Program-made: the position numbers and the translations under genes
DNA from: Bacteroidota bacterium
GTDB taxonomy: Bacteria; Bacteroidota; Bacteroidia; Chitinophagales; LD1
DNA: 36,461 nucleotides
Direction of reading: 5' to 3'
Assembly (NCBI GenBank): GCA_016715625.1
Contig: JADJZU010000036.1
Location: forward strand, 1-36,461
Part shown: positions 1 through 7,557 of the stretch, piece by piece
Numbering within the stretch: the first letter of the stretch is position 1
Layout of the letters: each line of letters starts with the position of its first letter
Notes under the pieces: model-generated
Seen by the model: the letters and a program-made list of their open reading frames with translations, nothing else
What the model was told of the DNA's origin: nothing
The model's database searches: none

Positions 1-588
1 CTGAAAGCACATGGCAAAACCACGGCTCGTAATTACCGAAAAGCCACCGTGCTGTTTGCAGACATAAAAGATTTTACCATCATCAGCGAGCAGCTTTCGC
101 CCGATGAACTCATTGAAGCACTGGATGCTTATTTTGAACGCTTTGATCGGGTGATACAGAAGTATGACATTGAAAAAATAAAAACCATTGGCGATGCGTA
201 TGTATGCGCAGGAGGCATTCCGGTTAAGAGTGAAGACAACCCGCACGTAGTGGTGCAGGCTGCCTTAGGCTTCATTGAAGAAATCGAAAATTTAAAACGG
301 GAAAGAACAGCTGTGGGTAAGCGTTATTTCGAGTTTAGGATTGGTATTCACACGGGTCACTTGGTGGCGGGGGTTATTGGCATTCGTAAGTTTGCATACG
401 ATATTTGGGGCGACACCGTAAACATGGCAGCGCGCATGCAGCAATCAAGCGAACCCAATAAGATTAACATATCGGGAACTACATATGATTTAGTAAAAGA
501 TAAGTTTGCCTGCATCTATCGCGGAAAACTGGAGGCGAAGAATAAAGGAGAAATAGACATGTACTTCGTTGAAAAAGCAATCAATTAA
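1..588 (+). CDS. class III adenylate cyclase, C-terminal catalytic domain (5' partial)
   Basis: The frame is open from base 1, so the gene starts outside the window; the residues seen are a nearly whole class III nucleotidyl cyclase domain, which makes cAMP from ATP. Both metal-binding aspartates are visible: FADIKDFT (about 55-78) and KTIGDAYVCAGG (about 181-216). The base-recognition Lys of KIKTIGD and the Asp of YDIWGDTVNMAAR (about 397-435) match the Lys/Asp pair of adenylate rather than guanylate cyclases. The transition-state Asn and Arg sit in NMAAR. All catalytic residues lie on one chain, so an active homodimer is expected. The regulatory N-terminus is not visible. An HD-domain hydrolase follows after 30 bases and is probably co-transcribed. 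The family is certain; adenylate specificity is inferred from residues. Confidence 0.93.
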   Translation: MKAHGKTTARNYRKATVLFADIKDFTIISEQLSPDELIEALDAYFERFDRVIQKYDIEKIKTIGDAYVCAGGIPVKSEDNPHVVVQAALGFIEEIENLKRERTAVGKRYFEFRIGIHTGHLVAGVIGIRKFAYDIWGDTVNMAARMQQSSEPNKINISGTTYDLVKDKFACIYRGKLEAKNKGEIDMYFVEKAIN

Positions 589-618
589 TTCAGGCGTAAG
601 AATAATTTCACATTTGGG

Positions 619-1209
619 ATGAAGAATTTCAAAGAGGTAGAACAACACATCATAGGCATCTTAAAAAGAGAGTTACCCAACAATCTCTACTATCATGGTT
701 TGCACCATACCATGGATGTATTGCGTTCGGCTGAAATTATTGGCAAGCAGGAAAAGATAACCGAAAAAGAAATGCTGCTGTTAAAGGTGGCTGTGCTCTA
801 TCATGATGCGGGCTTCACAAAAGTTTACAGAGACCATGAGCGCGTGGGGTGCGAAATGGCCAAGGCCGATTTGCCTGCTTTTGGATTTTCGGAGGAAGAA
901 ATTGAAGAAATATGCGGCATGATAATGGCTACCAAAATTCCTCAGAACCCTAACAAAAAACTGGAATACATTATAGCCGATGCTGACCTCGAATATCTGG
1001 GAACGGATGATTTTGTGCGCATCGGCAACTCGCTTTTTGAAGAAATCAAAATTTATCTGGGGGTAGAGAGCGAACGGCAGTGGAATATCATACAGCAGAA
1101 TTTTTTGCGCTCGCACCAGTATTACACCAACTTTTGTAAAAAGAACCGCGAGCAGAAAAAGCAGCAGAATCTGAAGGCAATAGAGAAAATTGTAGAATCC
1201 TACGCTTAA
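619..1209 (+). CDS. HD-domain metal-dependent phosphohydrolase
   Basis: A 196-aa cytoplasmic protein of the predicted HD superfamily hydrolases. The metal ligands appear in order: YHGLHHT (about residues 25-31), the paired LYHDAGF (about 61-67) and ADADLEYLG (about 120-128). The C-terminal stretch with SHQYYT and many Lys/Gln residues is usual for this subfamily. Length is normal. It starts with ATG at 619, 30 bases after the adenylate cyclase stop, with no terminator between, so the two are probably one operon. Family members hydrolyse phosphoester bonds of nucleotides or related compounds, but the substrate cannot be read from sequence. A cyclic-nucleotide role is suggested only by the neighbour and is inference. 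Confidence 0.85.
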   Translation: MKNFKEVEQHIIGILKRELPNNLYYHGLHHTMDVLRSAEIIGKQEKITEKEMLLLKVAVLYHDAGFTKVYRDHERVGCEMAKADLPAFGFSEEEIEEICGMIMATKIPQNPNKKLEYIIADADLEYLGTDDFVRIGNSLFEEIKIYLGVESERQWNIIQQNFLRSHQYYTNFCKKNREQKKQQNLKAIEKIVESYA

Positions 1210-1219
1210 GTTATCTTTA
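1189..1219 (+). promoter_or_regulatory. putative Bacteroidota-type promoter of the 1257 lipoprotein
   Basis: ATTG at 1189-1192 and TATCTTTA at 1212-1219 are separated by 19 bases, close to the Bacteroidota -33 TTG / -7 TAnnTTTG arrangement. The final G of the -7 box is replaced by A. The box lies 37 bases before the ATG. It overlaps the 3' end of the HD gene. Confidence 0.45.
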
Positions 1220-1256
1220 TACACAATTAATCATTATCAAAACAAAAACCATTCGC

Positions 1257-1799
1257 ATGAAAAAGTTTTCTCTCGTAGTATTTACAGCCACTTTATTTGC
1301 CGCCATTGTTGGCATTTCATCCTGCAATAAGGCATTGGAATTAGGTCTCAAACTGGACGCTGAACAGATTTGCATTCCTGCACAGCAGTTTGTAGTAGCA
1401 GCAGGGGTACCACAAACATTTTCCATTCCTGTTACAAAAATTCAATCAGAGTTTGCCGCTAATGGAGTGACATTCGATTTAAACAAGATTAAAACGGCTA
1501 CCTTTAAGAATTACAAAATCAAAGTAAATACATCGTCTGCCAATTTTAATTACGTAGGGGGTGTATCTGTTTATGCCAAGGCGGAAGGAGCTGCCGGCAA
1601 TGGTGAGCAAATTGCCTATACCAACCTCACCGGTTCAAATGTAACAGAGGTGGATCTCCTCTCTAATGGAGTTAACCTGAAGAGCCTGTTGAATGGCAAT
1701 ATCGTTGTTACCGTACTTACTTTCAACAATGCAAACAACTCACCTGAGACTTGTTTCTCTTTAGAAAATGGAACTATTCTGGTAGAAACATCGAAGTAA
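1257..1799 (+). CDS. secreted lipoprotein of unknown function
   Basis: A 180-aa protein with a typical SPII signal: Lys-Lys at the N-terminus, a hydrophobic segment and the lipobox GISSC, giving lipidation at Cys23. The mature part is rich in Asn, Thr, Val and Ala with alternating hydrophobic residues, as in a beta-sandwich or other all-beta exported protein. I recognise no named family. The ATG at 1257 gives a clean signal peptide, and an intrinsic terminator follows immediately (1822-1850), so it is the last gene of its transcript. It probably sits in the outer or inner membrane facing the periplasm; the function is unknown. Confidence 0.85.
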   Translation: MKKFSLVVFTATLFAAIVGISSCNKALELGLKLDAEQICIPAQQFVVAAGVPQTFSIPVTKIQSEFAANGVTFDLNKIKTATFKNYKIKVNTSSANFNYVGGVSVYAKAEGAAGNGEQIAYTNLTGSNVTEVDLLSNGVNLKSLLNGNIVVTVLTFNNANNSPETCFSLENGTILVETSK

Positions 1800-1821
1800 A
1801 ACGAAGATTATCAGCAATAAA

Positions 1822-1850
1822 AAAGAGGCGAACCATTGGTTCGCCTCTTT
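1822..1850. terminator. intrinsic terminator, probably bidirectional
   Basis: A perfect 13-bp stem (1822-1834 pairing with 1838-1850) closes a 3-base ATT loop. The right arm ends in TTT and the left arm begins with a run of A, so it can work in both directions. It separates the plus-strand lipoprotein from the minus-strand small membrane gene that converges on it. Confidence 0.9.
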
Positions 1851-1878
1851 GTATTATGGGACAATCCCAGCGTGGGAA

Positions 1879-2112
1879 TTAGCCTTTAATTTCGCTGTTG
1901 TCTTCTTTGGCTACAAAGAAGAAAGTGAGACCAATCGTAAGCAGCAAAATGCCGATAACGAGTGGCATCAGATGCCCGGTTTGAAACATGCTTTGTTTCA
2001 GTTTGGGGTCGTTGTAATCCAGGGCCCAAGAAGTGTTGGCCATTACAAAAGAGAAATAGAGTGTCAAAAGTCCCCCAACGATGGTAGTGATGCCTGCGAT
2101 TACTTTGCTCAT
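1879..2112 (-). CDS. small two-helix membrane protein
   Basis: A 77-aa protein starting at MSKVIAGITT. There are two hydrophobic segments, roughly residues 4-25 and 48-68, joined by a polar loop with LDYNDPKLK and ended by a short charged tail with AKEDN. The frame stays open upstream to 2169, but the start at 2112 removes an implausible leader and lies 21 bases after a good promoter. I recognise no family name; such small helical-hairpin proteins are common in Bacteroidota. It stands alone between a terminator and the divergently transcribed ABC-F gene. Confidence 0.75.
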   Translation of the reverse strand: MSKVIAGITTIVGGLLTLYFSFVMANTSWALDYNDPKLKQSMFQTGHLMPLVIGILLLTIGLTFFFVAKEDNSEIKG

Positions 2113-2133
2113 AATGAATTGTTTTAGCGAGGG

Positions 2134-2164
2134 CGAATGTAAAGCAAAACAGGAAAAAGCAAAA
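2134..2164 (-). promoter_or_regulatory. promoter for the 2112 membrane gene
   Basis: On the minus strand, TTTTG (2160-2164) and TACATTCG (2134-2141) are 18 bases apart. This fits the Bacteroidota -33/-7 layout with C in place of the third T. The -7 box lies 21 bases before the ATG. It is one of the best two-part promoters in the window. Confidence 0.6.
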
Positions 2165-2190
2165 TCCATGTAATGTCATTTTCTGCCCAT

Positions 2191-2198
2191 TATATTCG
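2191..2198 (+). promoter_or_regulatory. putative -7 box of the ABC-F gene
   Basis: TATATTCG fits TAnnTT(T/C)G and lies 18 bases before the ATG at 2217, so the 5' leader would be only about 10-15 bases. I see no clear -33 TTTG. The box lies in the divergent region shared with the small membrane gene. Confidence 0.45.
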
Positions 2199-2216
2199 CG
2201 CCCTCATTTAAAAAGC

Positions 2217-4139
2217 ATGATAGCTGTATCCAATATTGAACTTCACTTCAGCGGCCGGGTGATGTTTGACCAGATTTCTTTTCTGATTAACGAAAACGAC
2301 AAAATAGGGCTTACGGGCCGAAACGGTGCCGGCAAATCCACCCTGCTCAAGGTGCTGAAAGGCCTGCAACCCATAGACGGGGGCGATATTATGTATCCCA
2401 AAGGCACTATTATCGGTTATTTGCCCCAGGAGCTGCACTCGCAGAGCCAGCTAACCGTGATGGACGAAACCCGCAAGGCATTTGAAAGCGTGATGAAGCT
2501 GGTGGAGGAGAAGGAAAAAATCATGCACGACATGGAAATCCGCACCGACTATGAAAGTGACGATTACATGCAGCTGATAGAACGGATGGGTGAGGTGGAA
2601 CACCAGATTGAGATACATGACGGGTATAGTATAGATGAACAAACGGAGCGGGTGCTCAAAGGCCTGGGATTTGACCCGGCCGATTTTGAAAAACCCATGA
2701 AAACCCTCAGCGGAGGATGGCAGATGCGCGTGGAGCTGGCCAAAATTCTACTGGCCAAGCCCGATCTGGTATTGCTGGATGAGCCTACCAACCACCTGGA
2801 TATTGAATCGGTTATCTGGCTGGAGAAATTTTTGAAAGAGTATCCCGGGGCCATTATTATGGTGAGCCACGACCGCAGTTTCTTAGACAATATTACCAAC
2901 CGCACCATTGAAGTGGTGGCGGGTGATATTGAAGACTATAATGCCCCCTACACCAAATACGTGGAACTGCGCAAAGAGCGGAGAGAGCAACTGATAAATG
3001 CGCAGAAAAATCAGCAGCGCGACATTGCCCAGATAGAGCGCAACATTGAGCGCTTCCGCGCCAAGGCCAGCAAAGCCACCTTTGCCCAATCGCTGATTAA
3101 AAAGCTGGATAAAATGGACCGCATTGAGGTGGAGGAAGAAGATGTGAGCGGCATGAACCTCCGTTTTCCGGCTGCGCAGGCCTCGGGCAAAACGGTGCTG
3201 GTGGCCAAAAACATTGTTAAGCGCTACAACGATAAACCGGTGATCAATAACCAGAGTGTGCAGATAGACCGGGGCGACAAAATTGCTTTTGTGGGCAAAA
3301 ACGGAATGGGTAAAACCACCTTTAGCCGAATGCTGGTAAACGACCTGAAGATGGACAGCGGAACGGTGGAACTGGGGCACAATGTAACCATCGGCTACTA
3401 TGCCCAGCACGCTGCCGACAGCATGGACGGTAACGACACCGTGCTGGATGTGGTGGACCGTGTGGCCGTGGGCGACATACGCACCAAACTGCGCGACCTG
3501 TTGGGTTGCTTCCTCTTTAAAGGAGATGATGTATTTAAGAAAGTGAAAGTGCTGAGCGGGGGCGAAAAAGGACGATTGGCCCTCTGCAAAATGATTCTGG
3601 AGCCGCGCAACTTTTTGGTGATGGACGAGCCGACCAATCACCTGGATATGCTCTCGAAAGAAATTTTGAAAAATGCCTTGAATGCGTTTGAAGGCACCAT
3701 CATTATCGTGAGCCACGACCGCGATTTTCTACATGGCCTCACCACCAAAACATTTGAGTTTACCCCCGAGGGCATCCGCGAACACATTGGCGACATCAAC
3801 GAGTTTTTGGAAAAGAAAGCGCTGGACAATATGCGTGCACTGGAAAAACAGGACACCAAAAAGCCTGCCGCAGAGGTGAAGAAAAACAGCAGCCCTGCCC
3901 CCGCCAAACAGGAAGCCCCCAAGGCCGATGAAAAGGCGCAGAAAAAACGCAAAGCCGATTTGGATAAATGCGAGCAGCGCATTGCCGAACTGGAGCAGAA
4001 GATAGCCCGCACCGAGCAGGAACTGGCCGACCCCGCCCGCTTTCAGGAGCTGAGCAAAGACCCCGGATTTTTTGCTGCTTACGAAGCCCTCAAAAAAGAA
4101 CTGGATGCCGAAATGGTAAAATGGGAAACCCTGAGCTAA
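2217..4139 (+). CDS. ABC-F family ATPase (ribosome-associated, Uup/EttA-like)
   Basis: A 640-aa soluble protein with two ABC domains and no membrane segments, the hallmark of ABC-F translation factors that act at the ribosomal E site. Domain 1 has GRNGAGKST (about 34-42), signature LSGGW (about 163-167) and LLLDEPTNHLD (about 186-196). A charged linker with ERNIERFRAKASKA (about 268-281) follows. Domain 2 has GKNGMGKTT (about 360-368), LSGGEKGR (about 444-451) and LVMDEPTNHLD (about 464-474). A Lys/Ala/Pro-rich spacer then leads to a C-terminal coiled coil (about 580-638), which in Uup-type members binds nucleic acid. The exact subfamily (housekeeping versus antibiotic resistance) cannot be settled by eye, but a lone gene with this tail looks like a housekeeping paralogue. 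Confidence 0.95.
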   Translation: MIAVSNIELHFSGRVMFDQISFLINENDKIGLTGRNGAGKSTLLKVLKGLQPIDGGDIMYPKGTIIGYLPQELHSQSQLTVMDETRKAFESVMKLVEEKEKIMHDMEIRTDYESDDYMQLIERMGEVEHQIEIHDGYSIDEQTERVLKGLGFDPADFEKPMKTLSGGWQMRVELAKILLAKPDLVLLDEPTNHLDIESVIWLEKFLKEYPGAIIMVSHDRSFLDNITNRTIEVVAGDIEDYNAPYTKYVELRKERREQLINAQKNQQRDIAQIERNIERFRAKASKATFAQSLIKKLDKMDRIEVEEEDVSGMNLRFPAAQASGKTVLVAKNIVKRYNDKPVINNQSVQIDRGDKIAFVGKNGMGKTTFSRMLVNDLKMDSGTVELGHNVTIGYYAQHAADSMDGNDTVLDVVDRVAVGDIRTKLRDLLGCFLFKGDDVFKKVKVLSGGEKGRLALCKMILEPRNFLVMDEPTNHLDMLSKEILKNALNAFEGTIIIVSHDRDFLHGLTTKTFEFTPEGIREHIGDINEFLEKKALDNMRALEKQDTKKPAAEVKKNSSPAPAKQEAPKADEKAQKKRKADLDKCEQRIAELEQKIARTEQELADPARFQELSKDPGFFAAYEALKKELDAEMVKWETLS

Positions 4140-4205
4140 ACAATGGCTCAACTATACGCGCGGCAGATTGTTTTACGGGCAGCCGGCTACAGTGAGCGAA
4201 ATATT

Positions 4206-4213
4206 TACTTTCG
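4206..4213 (+). promoter_or_regulatory. putative -7 box of the 4245 barrel gene
   Basis: TACTTTCG fits TAnnTT(T/C)G and lies 31 bases upstream of the ATG at 4245. There is no clear -33 element. The 105-base gap after the ABC-F gene has no strong terminator. Confidence 0.4.
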
Positions 4214-4244
4214 CCCCGCGTTTTACAAGGCTTAAAAAGAACAC

Positions 4245-5024
4245 ATGAGAAATATACTACTGCTTGGTTTACTGCTTTTGGCCGCTTCGGCTTTTGCCTC
4301 GGAGCCCATGGCCGATTCCACCAAAGTGAAAAAGAAAAAACAACTGACCCAGGAGCAGATTAACAAGCGCAACGCGGTAGAAAAAAAGTTTCAGAAATTC
4401 AGCAAAGACCGCTTTGCCATTGACCTGCTGGGCACCAACTGGATTTACAATAAAAACGGTGCCGGCTTTAACGGTATGCAAACCAAATGGTGGAGCCGCG
4501 GCATCAACATTTATTTTTATTATGATTTCCGCATCAAAAAATCGCGCTTCAGCATAGCCCCCGGCATTGGCTACAGCGCCTCCAACATCTACAGCCGCCA
4601 CGGACTGGTGGAAGATTCGCTGGGCACGCATTTCGACCCGCTGACCAGCATCAACCCCACCGTGAACGAAGCCAGCTATAAGGTGAACAAGCTCACGCTG
4701 CAATACCTGGATATACCGGTAGAGTTCAGGATAAAAACCAACCCCGATAAGCTGGACAACTGCTGGAAATTTGCCGTGGGTTTTAAAGCCGGCATCCGCG
4801 TGGACGCCCACACCAAAATAAAAACCAAGATAGGCAGCGAGGTAAAGGTGAATGTAGAAAGACGGTTTCCGGATTTTAATCTCTTCCGCTTTGGCCCCAC
4901 GCTGCGCATCGGCTACAGCAGTTTTAATATAACCGCCTACTATGGCGTGTTGGGCGTGTTTAAGAAAGACCGCGGGCCCAAGGCCAACGAATTTGCAGTG
5001 GGCATTTCGTTTAACGGATTGTAA
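4245..5024 (+). CDS. outer-membrane beta-barrel protein (PorT-like)
   Basis: A 259-aa exported protein. The signal peptide runs through ASAFA, with cleavage near residue 18. A Lys-rich segment (about 27-45) precedes a series of amphipathic strands with aromatic ends, such as NIYFYYDFRI, FSIAPGIGYSASN, LTLQYLDIPVEFRI, FAVGFKAGIRVD and FRFGPTLRIGYSSFNITAYYG. It ends in a hydrophobic strand and FNGL, as expected for an outer-membrane barrel. The LDIPVEFRI strand is typical of the Bacteroidota outer-membrane beta-barrel (PorT-like) superfamily. The cargo or function is unknown. Confidence 0.8.
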   Translation: MRNILLLGLLLLAASAFASEPMADSTKVKKKKQLTQEQINKRNAVEKKFQKFSKDRFAIDLLGTNWIYNKNGAGFNGMQTKWWSRGINIYFYYDFRIKKSRFSIAPGIGYSASNIYSRHGLVEDSLGTHFDPLTSINPTVNEASYKVNKLTLQYLDIPVEFRIKTNPDKLDNCWKFAVGFKAGIRVDAHTKIKTKIGSEVKVNVERRFPDFNLFRFGPTLRIGYSSFNITAYYGVLGVFKKDRGPKANEFAVGISFNGL

Positions 5025-5036
5025 ACCCGACTTCCC

Positions 5037-5355
5037 TTACTTTATAACCTCCTGATTTATTTCGCCCTCGGCCAGCTTGCTCAGTTCGGTATCCAACTGA
5101 GCCTCGAAGGTGAGGGGCATCCCCGCTGCCTGCAGCTGCACCAGATAATCTTCCATAATGCTATACATGGTGTAGGCATTCACCACAAAGCGGGCACCGT
5201 TGGCCACATAGGTTAGGCAAAACCAAACCCGCAAGATGCGTTCATCGTCCGGAAAGGCCTTGCGCACATAAACTCCGAAGTCCATTGGCCAGGCCGAGCA
5301 CCACTTTGCGCTGCCGGTTTGTGTAAATCTGTTTTTCACCCAGATAATCCATCAT
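5037..5355 (-). CDS. small unrecognised protein, frameshifted
   Basis: Two overlapping minus-strand frames read as one protein. The first begins with tandem ATGs at 5355 and 5352 (MMDYLGEKQIYTNRQRKVVL) and runs out at a stop after 37 codons. The second carries VRKAFPDDERILRVWFCLTY and a C-terminal acidic helix ending EGEINQEVIK. Removing one A of the minus-strand AA pair at 5285-5286 joins them into about 105 residues. I recognise no family. Without the correction the only alternative is a GTG start at 5339. It follows the 66-aa ORF after 24 bases in the same frame, so it is either an operon partner or the second half of one decayed gene. Confidence 0.5.
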
Positions 5356-5379
5356 TCACTTCGTCCGATTCAAAGGCAC

Positions 5380-5580
5380 CTAGGCAATGAAGCCGGAGGC
5401 AAAGGCGGCCAGGGCAGGGTCTTTGCTCTGGAACAAAGCCATGTCTTCTACAAACTTATGCTGCCAAACGCGGCTTTGTTCGCAATATTCACTCACATTG
5501 ACGATGCGCCCCAGCATTTCGGGGCGGTTAACTTTGGGCTTTCTGGCCTTTTTATCCGTTGATTCCGGTAAATTATCCAT
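5380..5580 (-). CDS. small unrecognised protein (66 aa)
   Basis: Starts at MDNLPEST, has a Lys/Arg-rich N-terminus (KKARKPKVNRP) and then a probably helical part with GRIVNVSEYCEQSRVW and DMALFQSKDPALAAFA. I recognise no family. It ends in TAG, followed by an in-frame TGA, and 24 bases after its stop a second ORF opens in the same frame. The basic N-terminus could suit nucleic-acid binding, but this is only a suggestion. Its upstream region holds the 21-bp repeat array. The pair could also be the remains of one longer gene. Confidence 0.5.
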   Translation of the reverse strand: MDNLPESTDKKARKPKVNRPEMLGRIVNVSEYCEQSRVWQHKFVEDMALFQSKDPALAAFASGFIA

Positions 5581-5630
5581 CTTTTATCCGTTTTGTGTAA
5601 AATAAAGAGAAAACACACCTTAGCATAAAG

Positions 5631-5738
5631 ATGGTCAACACAACTTTGAAAAAAATCAGTGTTGAGCTACTAAAAATCAGTGTTGAGTTGCAAAATGTCC
5701 GTGTTGATTTAATAAATATCAGTGTTGACCTGTCCTAA
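5631..5738 (+). CDS. possible short ORF of heptad repeats
   Basis: ATG at 5631 opens a 35-codon frame that runs in phase through the first half of the 21-bp array, giving repeats such as KISVELL, KISVELQ, NVRVDLI and NISVDLS, then TAA. After that TAA the same frame stays open through the remaining units to TAG at 5889-5891. Between units the Leu codon changes mostly synonymously (CTA, TTG, TTA, CTG) and the acidic codon varies only at its third base (Glu/Asp), which is what a coding repeat would show. No family is recognised, and whether it is translated is unknown. Confidence 0.3.
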   Translation: MVNTTLKKISVELLKISVELQNVRVDLINISVDLS

Positions 5739-5819
5739 ATCAGTGTTGACTTAACATTATTGCGTGTTGACTTACTTATTTTCAGTGTTGACATGCTTTT
5801 AATCTGTGTTGATTTACTT
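5652..5819. repeat. array of eight 21-bp units with invariant GTGTTGA core
   Basis: GTGTTGA occurs at 5659, 5680, 5701, 5722, 5743, 5764, 5785 and 5806, each exactly 21 bases apart with no indel across 168 bp. Outside the core the units are degenerate, roughly (A/T)nATCAGTGTTGA(C/G/T)TTA. One inverted core (TCAACAC) lies just before the array at 5635-5641. Twenty-one bases is seven codons and also two turns of B-DNA, so a heptad peptide or a row of protein sites on one helix face are both possible. The array lies between two divergent genes (starts at 5580 minus and 5940 plus). In the rest of 5581-5939 I see only A/T-rich flank and a GC-rich patch near 5850-5890. Confidence 0.9.
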
Positions 5820-5939
5820 TTACAAAACAGGGATAATGGTAGATTTTTCGCATGCTCCGCTTCGGGAGGCCCCCTGCGGGACGAAGCATAGCCCGGGCGA
5901 CAGCGGCACTTGTTTATTTTTCGCTAAAATCTAAAACAC

Positions 5940-7431
5940 ATGAAAAACACCATGCTCCTCTTATTGGCGTGTGCCGCGCTGAATGGTACTGCCCAGTTTT
6001 CAAAAACACTGATTCTGCAACCCGACTCCTGCCAGGGCAAAGATGCCGTTATTGGCGACTGTGTTTCCTGTGGCAATCCCAACGCTAATTTTGGTAATCA
6101 TGACGATTTTCTGGCCGCCTCGTGGACCGTGGGCGGCAACCCCTCCAACACCCGCGCGCTGCTGGAGTTTGATTTGTCAGCCATCCCCGCAGGGGCACAA
6201 ATCATCAGCGCACAATTATCGCTTTATCACAACCCCAGCTCGCTGAGTGGTAATATCGGCCACTCGCAGAATGGCGGCTCCAATGCCGGCTGGCTCAAGC
6301 GCATTTCCACCGCATGGGACGAAATGACCGTAACCTGGAATAACCAACCTTCTACTACTACACAAAATCAGGTGAGCCTGTCGGCCAGCAGCAGCAATAC
6401 GCAAGACTACCTGAATATAGATGTGCAGGCACTGATACAAGACATGGTCAATGCTCCGGGCCAAAACAATGGTTTCATGCTGCAGTTGCAAACGGAATCT
6501 CCTTTGCGCAGTTTACTCTTTGCCAGCAGCGACCACGCTAACAGCGCCCTGCACCCCCGCTTAGAAGTAGTGTATGAGGATACTACTGCATCGGAATGTT
6601 TAAGCCTGCAACCCCACAACACCTCCTGCGACAACGGGATAGATGCCGTGATTGGCGATTGCGTATCGTGCGGCAACCCGAATTCCAACTTTGGCTCACA
6701 CGATGATATGATTATAGCCTCGTGGACAGTCGGTGGCAACCCCTCTAATACCCGTGCTTTGCTGAACTTTGATTTATCTGCAGTTCCAGCCAATGCGGTG
6801 ATTACCAGTGCATCGCTGTCGTTATACCACAACCCCAACTCGCTGAGCGGCAACATTGGCCACTCGCAAAATGGTGGTTCCAATGCTGCCTGGCTGCGCA
6901 GAATTACCTCCGCCTGGACCGAGTATGGTGTTACCTGGAACTCGCAACCCACCACCAGCACCCAAAACCAGGTAGTGCTGCCGGCCAGCAACAGCACAAC
7001 TGAAGATTACCTGAATATAGATGTAGCTGCATTGGTGCAGGATATAGTGAGCAATCCGGCTCAAAGTTTCGGCATGATGATTCAGTTACAAACCGAATCG
7101 CCACAGCGCAGCCTCCTGTTTGCCAGCAGCGACCATGCCAACCCTGCCCGTCATCCCCAATTGGATGTATGCTATACTTTTTCTACAGGCACCCCGGAGA
7201 TTTCATCATCATCTGCATTTGCGATGTATCCCAACCCAACGAAAGGGAGTTTTCGGCTGAAATTTTCAGCGATACACGGTAAGCATATACAACGCTTACA
7301 GTGCACTGGTCTATGAAACGGAATTGCAAACCGGGGAAGCTACCATTCAAACCCCACTTTCGGCCGGTCTATATACCGTTCGGGCGGTGGGTGCCGGCAC
7401 CCGCTATTTACAAAAGCTGGTTGTGGAGTAA
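5940..7431 (+). CDS. secreted DNRLRE-domain protein with T9SS-type tail (frameshifted near its end)
   Basis: An exported protein with a signal peptide ending near LNGTAQF, then two ~200-aa DNRLRE-type modules. Each has DAVIGDCVSCGNPN, SNTRALL(E/N)FDLSA(I/V)P, SLYHNP, a Trp-rich VTWN(N/S)QP and RSLLFASSDHAN. DNRLRE modules are beta-sandwich domains common in surface and carbohydrate-active proteins. A tail with YPNPTKGSF follows, the start of a T9SS type A sorting domain. The uncorrected frame stops at 7316. Dropping one G of the pair at 7278-7279 continues it as SIYNAYSALVYE to KLVVE and a stop at 7431, a complete sorting domain of about 497 residues overall. A strong terminator follows. It has no catalytic domain, so an adhesin or structural role is a guess. 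Confidence 0.85.
6042..7175 (+). repeat. 600-bp tandem duplication inside the DNRLRE gene
   Basis: From 6042 to about 6575 the sequence recurs at 6642-7175 with a period of exactly 600 bases. Matching anchors are GATGCCGT at 6042/6642 and TGCCAGCAGC at 6521/7121. The protein copies are very alike, with differences mostly conservative. This is an internal domain duplication. Confidence 0.93.
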
Positions 7432-7480
7432 GTTTTTTGTCGCATTGGTGTCTCCCGCAGAGGACCCCTGAAGCAAAGTG

Positions 7481-7520
7481 AAAAGCAAGAGCCGCTCATC
7501 GAGCGGCTCTTGCTTTTTTA
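7481..7520. terminator. strong intrinsic terminator, bidirectional
   Basis: A perfect 17-bp stem (7481-7497 with 7501-7517) has an ATC loop, a run of T on the right and a run of A on the left. It lies between two converging genes (DNRLRE protein and M3 peptidase) and can serve both. A second small hairpin (7523-7539) follows. Confidence 0.93.
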
Positions 7521-7557
7521 AGTCCCTCCTTCGGAGGGATTCAGAGAGGTGCTTTAC

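Noticed and set aside
781..1224. 147-codon minus-strand ORF
   Set aside because: Antisense of the HD hydrolase, which has clear metal-binding motifs.
2883..3716. 277-codon minus-strand ORF
   Set aside because: It is a His/Phe-rich shadow lying wholly inside the ABC-F gene, whose motifs are intact in the plus frame.
5387..5605. 72-codon plus-strand ORF
   Set aside because: Antisense of the 66-aa gene, no promoter or domain, and poor protein composition.
5652..5819. CRISPR array
   Set aside because: The units are 21 bp in total with no unique spacers; only a seven-base core is constant, and there are no cas genes.
5850..5891. REP-like palindrome in a GC-rich patch
   Set aside because: Only a 6-bp stem (5859-5864 with 5882-5887) with mismatched flanks and no second copy seen in the window.
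7523..7539. Second terminator
   Set aside because: A 7-bp hairpin with TTC loop but no T tract on either side; the 17-bp stem next to it is enough.
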